64,000 nt of DNA from Paraburkholderia sp. BL23I1N1 (GCF_003610295.1 NZ_RAPV01000002.1:1302001-1366000); one strand, 5' to 3'; numbered from the stretch's first letter, positions 39,516-49,715 are shown. Notes: a model not told the origin generated them from the letters alone. Numbers and translations are program-made.

Positions 39516-40457
39516 TCAGTCAAAGTTGATGCGTTCGCGCTCGACCACCATCGGCCGCTTCACTGTGTGGGTGACCAGCAGGCCAACGTATTCGCCGAGC
39601 AGCCCCATCAGCAGGAACAACATGCCCATGAAGAAGAACAAGCCGATCGCGAGCGGCGCGATACCCATCTGGAATTCGCTCCACGCCAGCAGCTTGCGCA
39701 CGAAGTAGTAGATGCCGGTCAGGAAGCTGAGGCCGCTCATCGCAATGCCGATCATCGTCGCAAGACGCAGCGGCGCTTTCGAGTGGTTGACAATGCCGAG
39801 CAGCGCACTGTCGAGATAGACGAGGAACGTCCCCTTCGAAATGCCGCGCTTGCGCACCGGCTTGTCGAACGGCACTTCGGCGCGTGCGTAGCCGATTTCG
39901 CAGATCAGGCCGCGGAAATACGGATACGGGTCTTCGATCTTGCGCAGAATGTCCATTACTGCCTTGTCGTACAGACCGAAGCCGGTGAAGTTCTGCACCT
40001 GTTCGACTTCCGAAATGCGCGTGATCAGCGCGTAGTAGGCCTTGCGCATCAGCGGCATCAGGCCGCGCTCTTCGTGCTTACGGCGCACGCCGATCGCCAC
40101 CTTGAAACCTTCTTCCCACTTGCGGATGAAATCGAGGATCAGTTCAGGCGGATCTTCGAGGTCCGACGCCATGCCGATCACGGCGTCGCCTTGCGCGAGC
40201 AGCAGCGCGTGATACGGCGAGCGGATGTGGCCAAAGTTGCGGACGTTGACGATCGCCTTCAGACGCTTGTCTTGTGCGGCGATTTCCCGGATGACTTCAA
40301 CGGTGCCGTCGGTCGACGCATTGTCGATCAGCAGGATTTCGTAGTCGAGATGTGGCACCTGCGCCATCACAGCAGTAATGCGCTGATGGAGTTCGGCGAT
40401 GTTGTCGCGCTCGTTGAAGCAGCCGGCAACGATACTAATTAGTTTCTTGTCGCTCAT
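39516..40457 (-). CDS. Polyprenyl-phosphate glycosyltransferase, GtrB-like
   Basis: The 313-residue protein has a GT2 domain with SIVAGCFNERDNIAELHQR, ILLIDNASTDGT and ASDLEDPPELI, then two membrane segments (about 230-300). This is the architecture of GtrB/DPM-like enzymes that put a sugar on undecaprenyl phosphate. It is translationally coupled to gtrA (ATGA overlap). The pair would deliver a sugar to the periplasm for side-chain addition. Confidence 0.88.
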   Translation of the reverse strand: MSDKKLISIVAGCFNERDNIAELHQRITAVMAQVPHLDYEILLIDNASTDGTVEVIREIAAQDKRLKAIVNVRNFGHIRSPYHALLLAQGDAVIGMASDLEDPPELILDFIRKWEEGFKVAIGVRRKHEERGLMPLMRKAYYALITRISEVEQVQNFTGFGLYDKAVMDILRKIEDPYPYFRGLICEIGYARAEVPFDKPVRKRGISKGTFLVYLDSALLGIVNHSKAPLRLATMIGIAMSGLSFLTGIYYFVRKLLAWSEFQMGIAPLAIGLFFFMGMLFLLMGLLGEYVGLLVTHTVKRPMVVERERINFD

Positions 40458-40885
40458 CCGCGCTGTACTTTCTTGAAAGTGAACCGGTCGTGACCCGCGT
40501 AGGAAATGGCCACGCTGACGCCCATGAGCATGCCCTGAGCAAGCCAGAACGGAATGCCGAGGACGTTCACGAGCAACCATAATCCGGCGATGCCAATGAG
40601 TGCGCTGCTGCCGTACACGACATAGCAGCGCAGATATTCGCGCAGCCACGGGGCGCGCGAGTTGAACACGAAGAGCTTGTACGTAATGAACGACTCGGTG
40701 ATGCAGATCACGTTGGCGATCACACCAATCACAACGATGTGCAGATGCGGCCGCAACGCATAGTACAAACCGACGGTCGCGAAGTAGCCGAAGGCGGTGT
40801 TGAGGCCGCCCACGAGCAGGTAGCGCAACATCTTCTTGCGCGATTCCCGGTCGCCGGTGAATACCGCTTTCAGCTTGTTCAGCAT
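40454..40885 (-). CDS. gtrA: GtrA-family membrane protein, probable polyprenyl-sugar flippase
   Basis: A 143-residue protein with four membrane segments and the GtrA features YLLVGGLNTAFGYFATVGLYY and FITYKLFVFNSRA. GtrA proteins are thought to flip undecaprenyl-phosphate-linked sugars. It pairs with the GtrB-like enzyme downstream. Phage serotype-conversion modules add a third gene, a GT-C transferase; the 681-residue protein at 27199-29244 could fill that role. Confidence 0.87.
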   Translation of the reverse strand: MLNKLKAVFTGDRESRKKMLRYLLVGGLNTAFGYFATVGLYYALRPHLHIVVIGVIANVICITESFITYKLFVFNSRAPWLREYLRCYVVYGSSALIGIAGLWLLVNVLGIPFWLAQGMLMGVSVAISYAGHDRFTFKKVQRG

Positions 40886-40935
40886 GTTAGCTTGCTGCCT
40901 TTCACAGAGTCGTTCCGTTCATTTTGCCCGGCCGC

Positions 40936-42255
40936 TTAGAAATTCACGCCGAGGAAGGTTTCGATCTTCTCGGCGATGTAGTCGAGCTGCGGCTGCTTCA
41001 GACCGGGGAATGTGCCGACCCAGAACGTGTCGTTCATGATCACGTCGGTATTGGTCAGTTCGCCGCTCACGCGGTAATTGCGGCCGATCATGTACGGCTG
41101 GCGCGTCAGATTGCCCGCGAACAGAAGGCGTGTACCGATCTTGTTCTGGTCGAGATAGGTCAGCAGATCGACGCGGCGCAGGCCTGCTTCCGGCTTCAGC
41201 GTGATGGGAAAACCGAACCACGACGGGTCCGAATTCGGTGTCGCTTCCGGCAGGATCAGGAATTCGGCGCAACTGCTCAGACGGTCTTTCAGGTACGCGA
41301 AGTTACGGCGGCGCGCTTCGACGAACTCGGCCGCGCGGTCGAGCTGCGCGAGGCCACAGGCGGCCTGCATGTCGGTGATCTTCAGGTTGTAACCGAGGTG
41401 CGAGTACGTGTACTTGTGGTCGTAGCCTTCCGGCAGGTTGCCGAGCTTCCAGCAGAAGCGCTTGCCGCAGGTGTTGTCCTTACCAGGCGGGCAATAGCAG
41501 TCGCGGCCCCAGTCGCGGAACGATTCGGCGATCAGACGCAGGTCCGGATCGTTCGTGAACACCGCGCCGCCTTCGCCCATCGTGATGTGGTGGGCCGGGT
41601 AGAAGCTTAGCGTGCCGATATCGCCGAACGTGCCGACCATCTTGCCGTTGTAAGTCGAACCGAGCGCGTCGCAGCAGTCTTCGATCAGCCACAGGTTGTG
41701 CTTTTTGCACAGCGCGACGATCACGTCGAGGTTGTAAGGATTGCCCAGTGTATGGGCCAGCATGATCGCCTTGGTCTTCGGGCTGATCGCAGCTTCGATC
41801 TTCGACGCGTCGATATTGTACGTGCCCAGTTCGACGTCGACGAACACCGGCACCGCGCCGAATTGCAGGATCGGGTTCACGGTCGTCGGGAAGCCAGCGG
41901 CGACGCCGATGACTTCGTCACCCGGCTTGATCGCGCGGTCGCCGAGCTTCGGCGAAGTCAGCGTCGAGAACGCAACTAGATTCGCCGACGAACCCGAGTT
42001 GACCGTGATCAGGTGCTGCACACCGATGAACTTCGCGAGACGTTGCTCGAACTGTTCGTTAAAGCGTCCCGTGGTGAGCCAGCCGTCTAGCGATGCGTCG
42101 ACCATCAGCTCCAGTTCGCGCGCGCCGATGACCTTGCCTGACGGCGGAATCACCGTGACGCCGGCTTCGAAGTCGGGTGCGCGCGTGGCGAGTTCGCCGA
42201 ACTGGCCGACCAACTGAATAATTTGCTCTCTGAGCTGCTCTTTACTGGGATTCAT
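40936..42255 (-). CDS. ddhC: CDP-4-keto-6-deoxyglucose 3-dehydratase (E1, RfbH/DdhC)
   Basis: The 439-residue PMP- and iron-sulphur-dependent enzyme removes the C3 hydroxyl. In place of the usual aminotransferase lysine it has His ([16 protein letters not shown]222-H223), as in Yersinia E1. Four cysteines fit C-x57-C-x-C-x7-C exactly (C195, C253, C255, C263), the E1 [2Fe-2S] ligand pattern. Its reductase partner DdhD (E3) is not encoded in the window. Overlaps ddhB by ATGA. Confidence 0.96.
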   Translation of the reverse strand: MNPSKEQLREQIIQLVGQFGELATRAPDFEAGVTVIPPSGKVIGARELELMVDASLDGWLTTGRFNEQFEQRLAKFIGVQHLITVNSGSSANLVAFSTLTSPKLGDRAIKPGDEVIGVAAGFPTTVNPILQFGAVPVFVDVELGTYNIDASKIEAAISPKTKAIMLAHTLGNPYNLDVIVALCKKHNLWLIEDCCDALGSTYNGKMVGTFGDIGTLSFYPAHHITMGEGGAVFTNDPDLRLIAESFRDWGRDCYCPPGKDNTCGKRFCWKLGNLPEGYDHKYTYSHLGYNLKITDMQAACGLAQLDRAAEFVEARRRNFAYLKDRLSSCAEFLILPEATPNSDPSWFGFPITLKPEAGLRRVDLLTYLDQNKIGTRLLFAGNLTRQPYMIGRNYRVSGELTNTDVIMNDTFWVGTFPGLKQPQLDYIAEKIETFLGVNF

Positions 42256-43319
42256 TTGACTTGGTAGGCATTGATTTGTGAAAGGGACAGCGCGCGCATA
42301 TCGGCATTTCGCAGGAAAGCCTGATGCCACTCGACGATGTGGTCGATCGCTTCGGAAAGCGTCCAGCGCGGCGACCAGCCGAGCAGGTTCTTTGCCTTCG
42401 AGCAATCGAGTTTCAGATAGGTCGCCTCGTGAGGCTGCGGTGCGGCATCGCGCTGCCAGGCGGCACCGTCGCCCCAGCGGGACACCAGATGTTCGACGAT
42501 CCATTGCACGGGTTGCGTGTCAGAATCGTTCGGGCCGAAATTCCAGCCGCCGGTGAACTTTGTGCCCTCCGTATGGAGTTTTTCGGCCAATAGCAGATAA
42601 CCACTTAACGGTTCGAGGACGTGCTGCCATGGCCGGATCGCATGAGGATTGCGGATCTGCACGGGCACACAGGCGCTGACTGCACGCATCATGTCGGGAA
42701 TCAGGCGGTCGCCCGCCCAGTCGCCGCCACCGATCACATTGCCGGCGCGACCGCTGGCGAGAGCGACACGGTGTTCAGCGAACGCATGCGGATTGAAATA
42801 CGAATTCCGGTACGCGTCGGTGACCAGTTCAGCGCAGCCCTTGCTGTTGCTGTACGGATCGAAGCCGCCCATCGGCTCGGTTTCCCGATAGCCCCACACC
42901 CACTCGCGATTTTCATAACACTTGTCACTCGTGACGTTCACGACTGCACGTACCGATGACGTGCGACGCACCGCCTCGAGCAGAAGTACCGTGCCCATCA
43001 CGTTGGTGGAGTAGGTTTCAACTGGTTCTTTGTATGACAGACGCACAAGCGGCTGGGCCGCCATGTGAATCACGATCTCTGGCTGGTTTTCATCGAAGAC
43101 GCGCACCAGATGATCGAGATCGCGGATGTCGCCGATAATCGACCTCATGCCTTCGCCGACGCGCGCGGTGTCAAACAGGCTCGGCTTGGTCGGCGCAGCA
43201 AGTGCATAACCGGTCACCTCGGCTCCGAGTTGTTGCAGCCACAAGCAAAGCCAGCCACCCTTGAAGCCCGTGTGGCCGGTTACGAGAACGCGTTTGCCTC
43301 GCCAGAATTGCTCGTTCAT
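42252..43319 (-). CDS. ddhB: CDP-glucose 4,6-dehydratase (RfbG/DdhB)
   Basis: The 355-residue enzyme has [47 protein letters not shown] and [20 protein letters not shown], typical of CDP-glucose 4,6-dehydratases. ATG at 43319 gives the normal N-terminus. It is the second step of the CDP-3,6-dideoxysugar pathway, coupled to ddhA and ddhC by ATGA overlaps. Confidence 0.97.
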   Translation of the reverse strand: MNEQFWRGKRVLVTGHTGFKGGWLCLWLQQLGAEVTGYALAAPTKPSLFDTARVGEGMRSIIGDIRDLDHLVRVFDENQPEIVIHMAAQPLVRLSYKEPVETYSTNVMGTVLLLEAVRRTSSVRAVVNVTSDKCYENREWVWGYRETEPMGGFDPYSNSKGCAELVTDAYRNSYFNPHAFAEHRVALASGRAGNVIGGGDWAGDRLIPDMMRAVSACVPVQIRNPHAIRPWQHVLEPLSGYLLLAEKLHTEGTKFTGGWNFGPNDSDTQPVQWIVEHLVSRWGDGAAWQRDAAPQPHEATYLKLDCSKAKNLLGWSPRWTLSEAIDHIVEWHQAFLRNADMRALSLSQINAYQVK

Positions 43320-44086
43320 GCCCACACTTTCCACGGTGCCTGGTTCGAGTTCCAAAGATCTTCAAGGTGATTCTTGTCGCGCAAGGTATCCATGGGTTGC
43401 CAGAAACCGCTATGGAACCATGCCTGCATCTGTCCTTCGCGCGCAAGCCGCTCCATGGGGCCGCGTTCCCAGATCGTGTCGTCGCCGTCGATGTATTCGA
43501 TCACCTTGGGTGACAGCACGAAGAAACCACCGTTGATCCACGCGCCGTCGCCGTGCGGCTTTTCCTGAAAGCTGCGAATGAGGTTTTCCTGCACATCTAG
43601 CGCGCCGAAACGGCCGGGAGGCTGTGTTGCGGTCAGCGTGGCGAGCTTGCCGCCTGCACGGTGGAATTCAATCAACTTTGTGATGTCGACGTTGCCGACA
43701 CCATCGCCATAGGTAAAGCAGAAATCTTCGCCGCCGAGGTACTGCGCGACGCGCTTCAGGCGGCCACCGGTCTGGGTTTGCTCGCCGGTATCGATTAGCG
43801 TGACGCGCCACGACTCCGCGTTGTTCTGGTGAACTTCCATTGTGTTGTCGGACATGTTGAACGTGACGTCGGACATGTGCAGGAAGTAGTTCGCGAAGTA
43901 TTCCTTGATAACGTAACCCTTATACCCGCAGCACACGATGAAGTCGTTGACGCCATGGGCGGAATACGTCTTCATGATGTGCCAGAGGATGGGGCGGCCG
44001 CCGATTTCGATCATCGGCTTTGGCTTCAGATAGGTTTCCTCGGAAATTCGGGTGCCCAAGCCACCAGCGAGCAACACTGCTTTCAT
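43316..44086 (-). CDS. ddhA: Glucose-1-phosphate cytidylyltransferase (RfbF/DdhA)
   Basis: The 256-residue enzyme makes CDP-glucose. [40 protein letters not shown] and the terminal [17 protein letters not shown] are diagnostic. It is the first gene of the long leftward block, downstream of a 756-base intergenic region shared with the rightward glycosyltransferase operon. Confidence 0.97.
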   Translation of the reverse strand: MKAVLLAGGLGTRISEETYLKPKPMIEIGGRPILWHIMKTYSAHGVNDFIVCCGYKGYVIKEYFANYFLHMSDVTFNMSDNTMEVHQNNAESWRVTLIDTGEQTQTGGRLKRVAQYLGGEDFCFTYGDGVGNVDITKLIEFHRAGGKLATLTATQPPGRFGALDVQENLIRSFQEKPHGDGAWINGGFFVLSPKVIEYIDGDDTIWERGPMERLAREGQMQAWFHSGFWQPMDTLRDKNHLEDLWNSNQAPWKVWA

Positions 44087-44842
44087 TTAAATTGCGTCCT
44101 CTTTACCGGATCGGGGGTCGGTGTTGTGCCAGATCTGTGAAATTTGATAGTCTGGCGCCGCTGCGAGGTCCGAACGCAAGACCAGATGAAGCTTCGCCGG
44201 GGCATTCAGCGAACCCGCAGGATCGACAGATTGGCCGTCTGTCGTTTATTAAGCGCCCGCCTAGCAGCCATCAGTACGACAGGCAGGCCGGAATGACCGA
44301 CGCTGACACGTGTCTCACAAGGGCTCGGGCAGCGGGTCCATGCTGTGATTGATATTCAGCCAATGCAAGAGTGGCTCTTTTAAAAAACGTCAATTTGCTC
44401 GATCCGTACATAGAATGATTGTCCGTCTGCCTTTTGCGTCATTCTTTCAGTCCCTTGACGCTTCATTCATAATAAGCGACAGGTTTGTAGGACTTTAGGA
44501 TGCTGGCAGTAGGGTAGACCGGCAAAACCAGCACTGTAAAACGAAGATTATACACAGTGACTTTTCTTTCCAGTCAACCCCGTCCGAGCGCGATGGCGCA
44601 CGCATTGAAGCGCTTTCGGCGCTTGATCGGTTCGGGTGCGTCCAAGTGGTAGGCCAGCCTGTGCAAGCATCGGGCCAGGAATGCCGGTCCGGGAAGGAAG
44701 GACGGTCGGATCGGCGCGCCGGAATATCGGGCGAGAATCGCTTGCCTGGAAGAACAAATTTGCGCACACTTGCGAGCCGTTGCGATCAGTTCCCGGTTTT
44801 ATCAAAAGAACGTCGGAAAGGCGCGATCCGTTACTCTTCTAT
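44087..44842. other. Long intergenic region between divergent glycan operons
   Basis: No gene is recognised in 756 bases. Parts (44340-44530) are more AT-rich than the coding sequence around them and probably hold promoters for both directions. TTGACG at 44455-44460 has no well-spaced -10 box. No JUMPStart element was seen. It is the only long gap between divergent genes inside the main glycan locus and so the likely control point. Confidence 0.45.
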
Positions 44843-45688
44843 ATGAATGTTACAACTGTGCAGCAGCGCAACACTGACGGATTATCTGTATCGATTGTAG
44901 TCTATTGGCCTGATGCGGAGTTGCTGGCACGGACGCTTGCCAGTTTAGCCACGGCTACCAGCGAGTTGCGTCGCGAACGCCCGGATCTGGCGATCGAAGT
45001 CTGCCTTGTCGACAATGGTGGGGGCGAAAGCGCGCCAATCAGCATGGACCTGTTGAAGGGGCAGGGCGTCTGCTGCAGCGTCCTCAGCGGCCATGGCAAT
45101 GTCGGCTATGGGCGTGGACATAATCTTGCCATTGGGCACGCCGCAAGCGGCTACCATTTGGTGCTGAATCCCGATATCGACCTCGATCCGACGTCGCTTG
45201 TTGAGGCGCTGACGTTCTTCGAGCAACATCCGGAAGTCGGTTTATTGACGCCGCGCATCGGAGATGAGAACGGCGGGCTACAGTACCTGTGTCGCCGCTA
45301 TCCAACGCTATTTGATCTTTTCGTGCGCGGGTTCCTGCCGTACGGCGTGCAACGGCATTTCCGGCGGCGTCTGGCGCGCTACGAAATGCGCGATGTGATC
45401 AATGAGCGCGACGTGGTCTGGGATCCGCCCATCGTAAGCGGCTGTTTCATGTTGTTCCGCACGGATCTGCTGAAGCGCCTCGCTGGTTTCGATCCGCGAT
45501 ACTTCCTCTACTTCGAGGACTACGATCTCAGCCTGCGTGCGCATGACATCACGCGTGTTGCGTACGTGCCCGGTGTGCGTGTGCTGCACCATGGCGGAGG
45601 CGCGTCGCGCAAGGGTTGGGCGCATATCAAGATGTTTGCCGCTTCCGCCTTCAAGTTCTTCAACCGATTCGGCTGGAAATGGCTGTGA
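44843..45688 (+). CDS. Family 2 glycosyltransferase, rhamnosyltransferase-like (WbbL-type)
   Basis: The 281-residue cytoplasmic transferase shows VSIVVYWPDAELLARTLASL, CLVDNGGGES, the metal motif LNPDIDLDP and FYFEDYDLSLRA-like DYDLSLRA, as in WbbL-type rhamnosyltransferases. rml genes in the locus supply dTDP-rhamnose. Start at ATG 44843; a longer open frame upstream lacks family sequence. It is the first gene of the short rightward operon. Confidence 0.85.
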   Translation: MNVTTVQQRNTDGLSVSIVVYWPDAELLARTLASLATATSELRRERPDLAIEVCLVDNGGGESAPISMDLLKGQGVCCSVLSGHGNVGYGRGHNLAIGHAASGYHLVLNPDIDLDPTSLVEALTFFEQHPEVGLLTPRIGDENGGLQYLCRRYPTLFDLFVRGFLPYGVQRHFRRRLARYEMRDVINERDVVWDPPIVSGCFMLFRTDLLKRLAGFDPRYFLYFEDYDLSLRAHDITRVAYVPGVRVLHHGGGASRKGWAHIKMFAASAFKFFNRFGWKWL

Positions 45689-46641
45689 GCAGAATTCTTG
45701 TCACTGGCGCAAATGGTTTCGTCGGCCGGGTTGTTTGCCGGGAATTGCTTCGCAATGGGCACGCTGTCACCGGGCTCGTCAGGAGCGCTGACAGTTGCGT
45801 CGACGGCGTGCAGGAATGGGTGCATGACAGCAAAGACTTCTCGGGGCTCGGCGCTGATTGGCCGCAAGGACTTTCGGTCGACTGTGTGGTGCATACGGCG
45901 GCGCGCGTCCATGTGACGCACGACGAAGCGTTGGACCCGCTTGCCGAGTTTCGTGCCACAAATGTGGACGGCTCACAACGTGTAGCCGAAGCGGCGTACC
46001 GGCACGGCGCGCACCGGATGGTTTTTGTCAGCAGCATCAAGGCCGTTGCGGAAACAGATGCCGGTCAGCCTTTGCGCGAGGATGATCCGACGTCCCCGCA
46101 AGATGCCTACGGCCGCTCAAAACTTGAGGCGGAACAGGCGCTGGCGAGCTTTGGCGCGCGTACGGGTCTGGATATCGTCACTGTCCGGCCTCCGCTCGTG
46201 TACGGGCCGGAAGTGCGCGCCAACTTCCTCAGCCTGATGACGGCGATCGCGCGGGGTGTTCCCCTGCCGCTTGGTTCGATCGGCGCGCTTCGCAGCATAG
46301 TGTATGTCGGGAACCTCGCGCAGGCGCTCGCGCAATGCGCAACGGATCCGCGTGCCGCGCCAGGCTGTTTTCATGTCGCTGACCGCGACGCCCCCACGGT
46401 CGCCGGGCTGGCGCGGTCCATCGGTCGGCACCTGCACAAGCCGGCCCGCCTCGTACCCATGCCGACCAGTTGGCTGCGTGCAGCGGGCCGGCTGACGGGG
46501 CGCACCGAATCTGTCGACCGGCTGGTCAGCGATTTGCGCGTCGACACGTCGCGCATTCAGACTGTACTCGGCTGGCAGCCACCCTATTCGACCGACGAAG
46601 GGTTGGCTGCGACAGCTGAGTGGTATCGGTCAACGCATTGA
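45679..46641 (+). CDS. NDP-sugar epimerase/reductase, WbiG/WbpV-like
   Basis: The 320-residue extended SDR has RILVTGANGFVGRVVCRELL, HTAARVHVTHD, the Y-x3-K pair in DAYGRSKLEAEQALAS and VYGPEVRANFL. In P. aeruginosa WbpV with WbpM makes UDP-QuiNAc, and Burkholderia loci have wbiG-wbiH-wbiI in this order. It probably reduces or epimerises the WbpM product at C4. It overlaps the glycosyltransferase stop by ten bases; a GTG at about 45685 is an alternative start. Confidence 0.82.
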   Translation: MAVSRILVTGANGFVGRVVCRELLRNGHAVTGLVRSADSCVDGVQEWVHDSKDFSGLGADWPQGLSVDCVVHTAARVHVTHDEALDPLAEFRATNVDGSQRVAEAAYRHGAHRMVFVSSIKAVAETDAGQPLREDDPTSPQDAYGRSKLEAEQALASFGARTGLDIVTVRPPLVYGPEVRANFLSLMTAIARGVPLPLGSIGALRSIVYVGNLAQALAQCATDPRAAPGCFHVADRDAPTVAGLARSIGRHLHKPARLVPMPTSWLRAAGRLTGRTESVDRLVSDLRVDTSRIQTVLGWQPPYSTDEGLAATAEWYRSTH

Positions 46642-46650
46642 GGCGTATGG

Positions 46651-47685
46651 ATGTTGATACAACACAACGTGATACAACACAACGCGGTTTTGCCGTGGTT
46701 CTTCGAGCCGCTCGTCGGAGCTGGAGCGGCGGTCGCCTGTGCGGGCATCCTTTGGTTTCTCCTTGTAACGGGGATTGCGTGGTGGCTCGCCACGGATATT
46801 CCTAACGACCGCTCGCTGCATACCCGACCGACGCCGCGCATTGGCGGGTGGGGCATCGTCCCAGTGGTTGCGATCGCCATTGCCCTTTTCGCACCGTCGT
46901 TGTGGTTGATTGCCGCTGGGATGCTGTTGGTGGCGGCCGTCTCGCAGGTCGACGATCGTCGGGGCCTGCCTGCCCGCGTGCGGTTTGCTGCGCACCTGGT
47001 TGTCGTGATCGCGGTCGTCACCGTCTATCCGGCCCATGTCCCGGTATTGCTGCTCGCGATCATCGCGTTTCTGATGGTGTGGCTGATCAATTTGTATAAC
47101 TTCATGGACGGTGCCGACGGTCTCGCTGGCGGCATGACGCTACTAGGCTTTGCGGGCTACGCCGTTGGCGCTTCGATTAGCGTGCACCCTTCGCCGGAAC
47201 TGGCCTTGGCCGCCACTGCGGTGGCGGGGGCAGCCGCCGGTTTCCTGATTTTTAACTTTCATCCTGCCAGGATCTTCCTGGGCGACGCTGGCTCGATTCC
47301 GATGGGGTTTCTGGCCGGCGCGTTCGGTTACTGGGGATGGCGCGAAGACGTGTGGCCGATCTGGTTTCCCGCGCTGGTCTTTTCGCCATTCATTGGCGAT
47401 GCTTCGGTGACACTGCTACGGCGCATGCGTCGTGGAGAGAAAATCTGGCAAGCACACCGCGATCATTACTATCAGCGCATGGTGCGATATGGCTTGGGAC
47501 ACTCGAAGACCGCTTGTGTCTGGTACGTGGTCATGCTGAGTGGCATAATCCTTGCTAATCTGTCTCTAGGATGGCCATCAAGGCTTCAATGGTGTAGCGT
47601 TGGCGTTTGGGTAGGCGTGCTAGCGTTGATCGGGATCGGCGTCGATTCGAGATGGCGTCGTTTTAACTCCGCAACTTTCGAATAA
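46651..47685 (+). CDS. Polyprenyl-phosphate HexNAc-1-phosphate transferase (WbiH/WbpL/WecA-like)
   Basis: The 344-residue integral membrane enzyme starts O-antigen synthesis by putting a HexNAc-1-phosphate on undecaprenyl phosphate. Motifs: LHTRPTPRIGGWGIVPVV, LINLYNFMDGADGLAGG and ARIFLGDAGSIPMGFLAGAF, with about ten membrane segments. It lies between wbiG-like and wbiI-like genes. The N-terminus contains a perfect 15-base tandem duplication. Confidence 0.93.
   Translation: MLIQHNVIQHNAVLPWFFEPLVGAGAAVACAGILWFLLVTGIAWWLATDIPNDRSLHTRPTPRIGGWGIVPVVAIAIALFAPSLWLIAAGMLLVAAVSQVDDRRGLPARVRFAAHLVVVIAVVTVYPAHVPVLLLAIIAFLMVWLINLYNFMDGADGLAGGMTLLGFAGYAVGASISVHPSPELALAATAVAGAAAGFLIFNFHPARIFLGDAGSIPMGFLAGAFGYWGWREDVWPIWFPALVFSPFIGDASVTLLRRMRRGEKIWQAHRDHYYQRMVRYGLGHSKTACVWYVVMLSGIILANLSLGWPSRLQWCSVGVWVGVLALIGIGVDSRWRRFNSATFE
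46655..46684 (+). repeat. Perfect 15-base tandem duplication at a gene start
   Basis: The unit tgatacaacacaacg occurs twice without a gap, directly after the ATG of the wbiH-like gene. It is in frame (encodes IQHNV and IQHNA) and brings a GTG that could also serve as start. Confidence 0.85.
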
Positions 47686-47702
47686 CCTGAGGTGCGACGC
47701 GG

Positions 47703-49580
47703 ATGTTTCGGCACAAAGCTTCATGGCTATCTTTTAGCGCCTTCCTGTTTGACCTGTGCGCGGTCGCCGGAACCTGGCTTGCCGCGTATTTGATCCGCTT
47801 CAACGGCTCCGTCCCGGCCGAATTCTGGACCGGCGCCGTCAGAACGCTCGTCTGGACCCTTCCGGTCTACGCGCTGATGTTCCGTGTGTTTGGGCTTTAC
47901 CGTGGTATGTGGGTGTTCGCCAGCTTGCCAGACCTCATGCGCATCGCGAAGGCGGTGCTGGCCGGCGCCTTCGCAATGATGATGGTGGCGGCGATGGTTC
48001 AGCCGCATCCAAGCGTTCCGCGCTCAGTGCTGCTCGTGTCCCCCTTACTCCTGTTCCTCATCATGGGTGGTTCGCGCGCGCTATATCGCGCATCAAAAGA
48101 GTTTTATCTTTACGGCGGCTTGATCGGCCAGGGGAAGCCGGTCGTTGTGCTCGGCGCCGGCAACTCCGGTGCAAACCTTGCTCGCGAACTGTCGCGTTCG
48201 AGCGAATGGCGGCTGGTCGGCTTGCTGGACGACGATCCCGCCAAGCAAGGCCGCGAGATATACGGACACAAGGTATTGGGCCCAATCAGCGATCTACAGC
48301 GTTGGGCAACGGACATGAAGGTCGAGCACGCGATCATTGCGATTCCGTCGGCATCGGTGGAGGCGCAACGGCGAGTTGCGACGATGTGCGTGCGTGCTGG
48401 GGTGCGAGCTATGGTGTTGCCGGCGTTAACCGCTCTGACGCAGGGCCAGGCGTTTCTGTCGCGCGTGCGTCAGATCGACCTGGAGGACCTTCTGGGCCGT
48501 CAACCGGTGAAGATCGACATGCCGCACGTCGAAGCGCTATTGCGCGGTCGTGTTGTGATGGTGACGGGCGCCGGCGGCTCGATTGGTTCGGAGCTATGTC
48601 GCCAGATTCTGCGCTTCGAACCGGCTCAGCTTGTAGCATTCGATCTTTCTGAATATGCGATGTATCGCCTGACGGAAGAATTGCACGAGCGATTTCCGAA
48701 GCTGTCGGTCATTCCCGTGATCGGCGATGCCAAAGATTCGCTGCTGCTCGATCAGGTGTTGTCTCGCTACACGCCGCACATCTTGTTTCATGCTGCTGCC
48801 TACAAGCACGTGCCGTTGATGGAAGAGCTCAACGCGTGGCAGGCCGTGCGCAACAACGTATTGGGCACGTATCGGGTGGCACGGGCAGCGATTCGTCACG
48901 ACGTAAAGCATTTCGTGCTGATCTCGACAGACAAGGCCGTGAATCCAACTAACGTAATGGGTGCAAGCAAGCGTCTCGCTGAGATGGCGTGTCAGGCGTT
49001 GCAGCAGACCAGCACGCGCACGCAGTTCGAAACGGTGCGTTTCGGAAACGTGCTGGGCAGCGCGGGAAGCGTCATTCCAAAGTTTCAACAGCAGATCGCG
49101 AAAGGCGGCCCGGTGACGGTCACGCACCCGGAGATCACGCGTTTCTTCATGACGATTCCTGAGGCTTCGCAGCTTGTGCTGCAAGCGTCTAGCATGGGGC
49201 AGGGCGGCGAGATTTTCATTCTCGATATGGGCGAGCCCGTAAAAATCGTCGATCTGGCCAGAGACTTGATCCGGCTTTACGGATTCAGCGAAGAGCATAT
49301 CCGAATTGTATTTACCGGCTTGCGACCGGGCGAGAAGTTGTACGAAGAACTGCTGGCCGACGACGAAGCGACCACGCGAACGCCACATCCCAAGCTGCGC
49401 ATCGCGCAGGCACGCGAGGTGCCCGATAATCTGCTGGACGAACTGCTTCCCTGGTTGATGCAGCATCGTGTGCCAAGCGATCAGGAGGTTCGACGTGACT
49501 TGCGGCGCTGGGTGCCGGAGTATCAGCCGGCTACTGCCCCTGCGCTACAGAGCGTGACTGGGGTTCCTCGCGCGGTGTAA
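47703..49580 (+). CDS. Membrane-bound UDP-GlcNAc 4,6-dehydratase (WbpM/WbiI-like)
   Basis: The 625-residue protein has four N-terminal membrane segments (about 10-120), an N-terminal Rossmann domain (GAGNSGANLARELS) and a catalytic SDR domain from about 280 (VMVTGAGGSIGSELCRQIL, ISTDKAVNPTNVMGASKR with Met in place of the usual catalytic Tyr). These are WbpM features. It makes UDP-4-keto-6-deoxy-HexNAc, precursor of QuiNAc or FucNAc. It ends the rightward operon and the glycan locus, as wbiI does in other Burkholderia. Confidence 0.95.
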   Translation: MFRHKASWLSFSAFLFDLCAVAGTWLAAYLIRFNGSVPAEFWTGAVRTLVWTLPVYALMFRVFGLYRGMWVFASLPDLMRIAKAVLAGAFAMMMVAAMVQPHPSVPRSVLLVSPLLLFLIMGGSRALYRASKEFYLYGGLIGQGKPVVVLGAGNSGANLARELSRSSEWRLVGLLDDDPAKQGREIYGHKVLGPISDLQRWATDMKVEHAIIAIPSASVEAQRRVATMCVRAGVRAMVLPALTALTQGQAFLSRVRQIDLEDLLGRQPVKIDMPHVEALLRGRVVMVTGAGGSIGSELCRQILRFEPAQLVAFDLSEYAMYRLTEELHERFPKLSVIPVIGDAKDSLLLDQVLSRYTPHILFHAAAYKHVPLMEELNAWQAVRNNVLGTYRVARAAIRHDVKHFVLISTDKAVNPTNVMGASKRLAEMACQALQQTSTRTQFETVRFGNVLGSAGSVIPKFQQQIAKGGPVTVTHPEITRFFMTIPEASQLVLQASSMGQGGEIFILDMGEPVKIVDLARDLIRLYGFSEEHIRIVFTGLRPGEKLYEELLADDEATTRTPHPKLRIAQAREVPDNLLDELLPWLMQHRVPSDQEVRRDLRRWVPEYQPATAPALQSVTGVPRAV

Positions 49581-49715
49581 CGAGTTGCGAGTCTCAGGGA
49601 AGCATGTGCAAAATGCGCTCTTGGTGAACCACCCCTCTTTAAGTTGGACAGCTGCGGGCATCGTTTTTCGAAAGATCTATTGACGGTCCGTTCGCAGATA
49701 ACTTGAGTCCGTTAT

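Noticed and set aside
44455..44483. Promoter TTGACG upstream of the rightward glycosyltransferase gene
   Set aside because: No -10 box at acceptable spacing.
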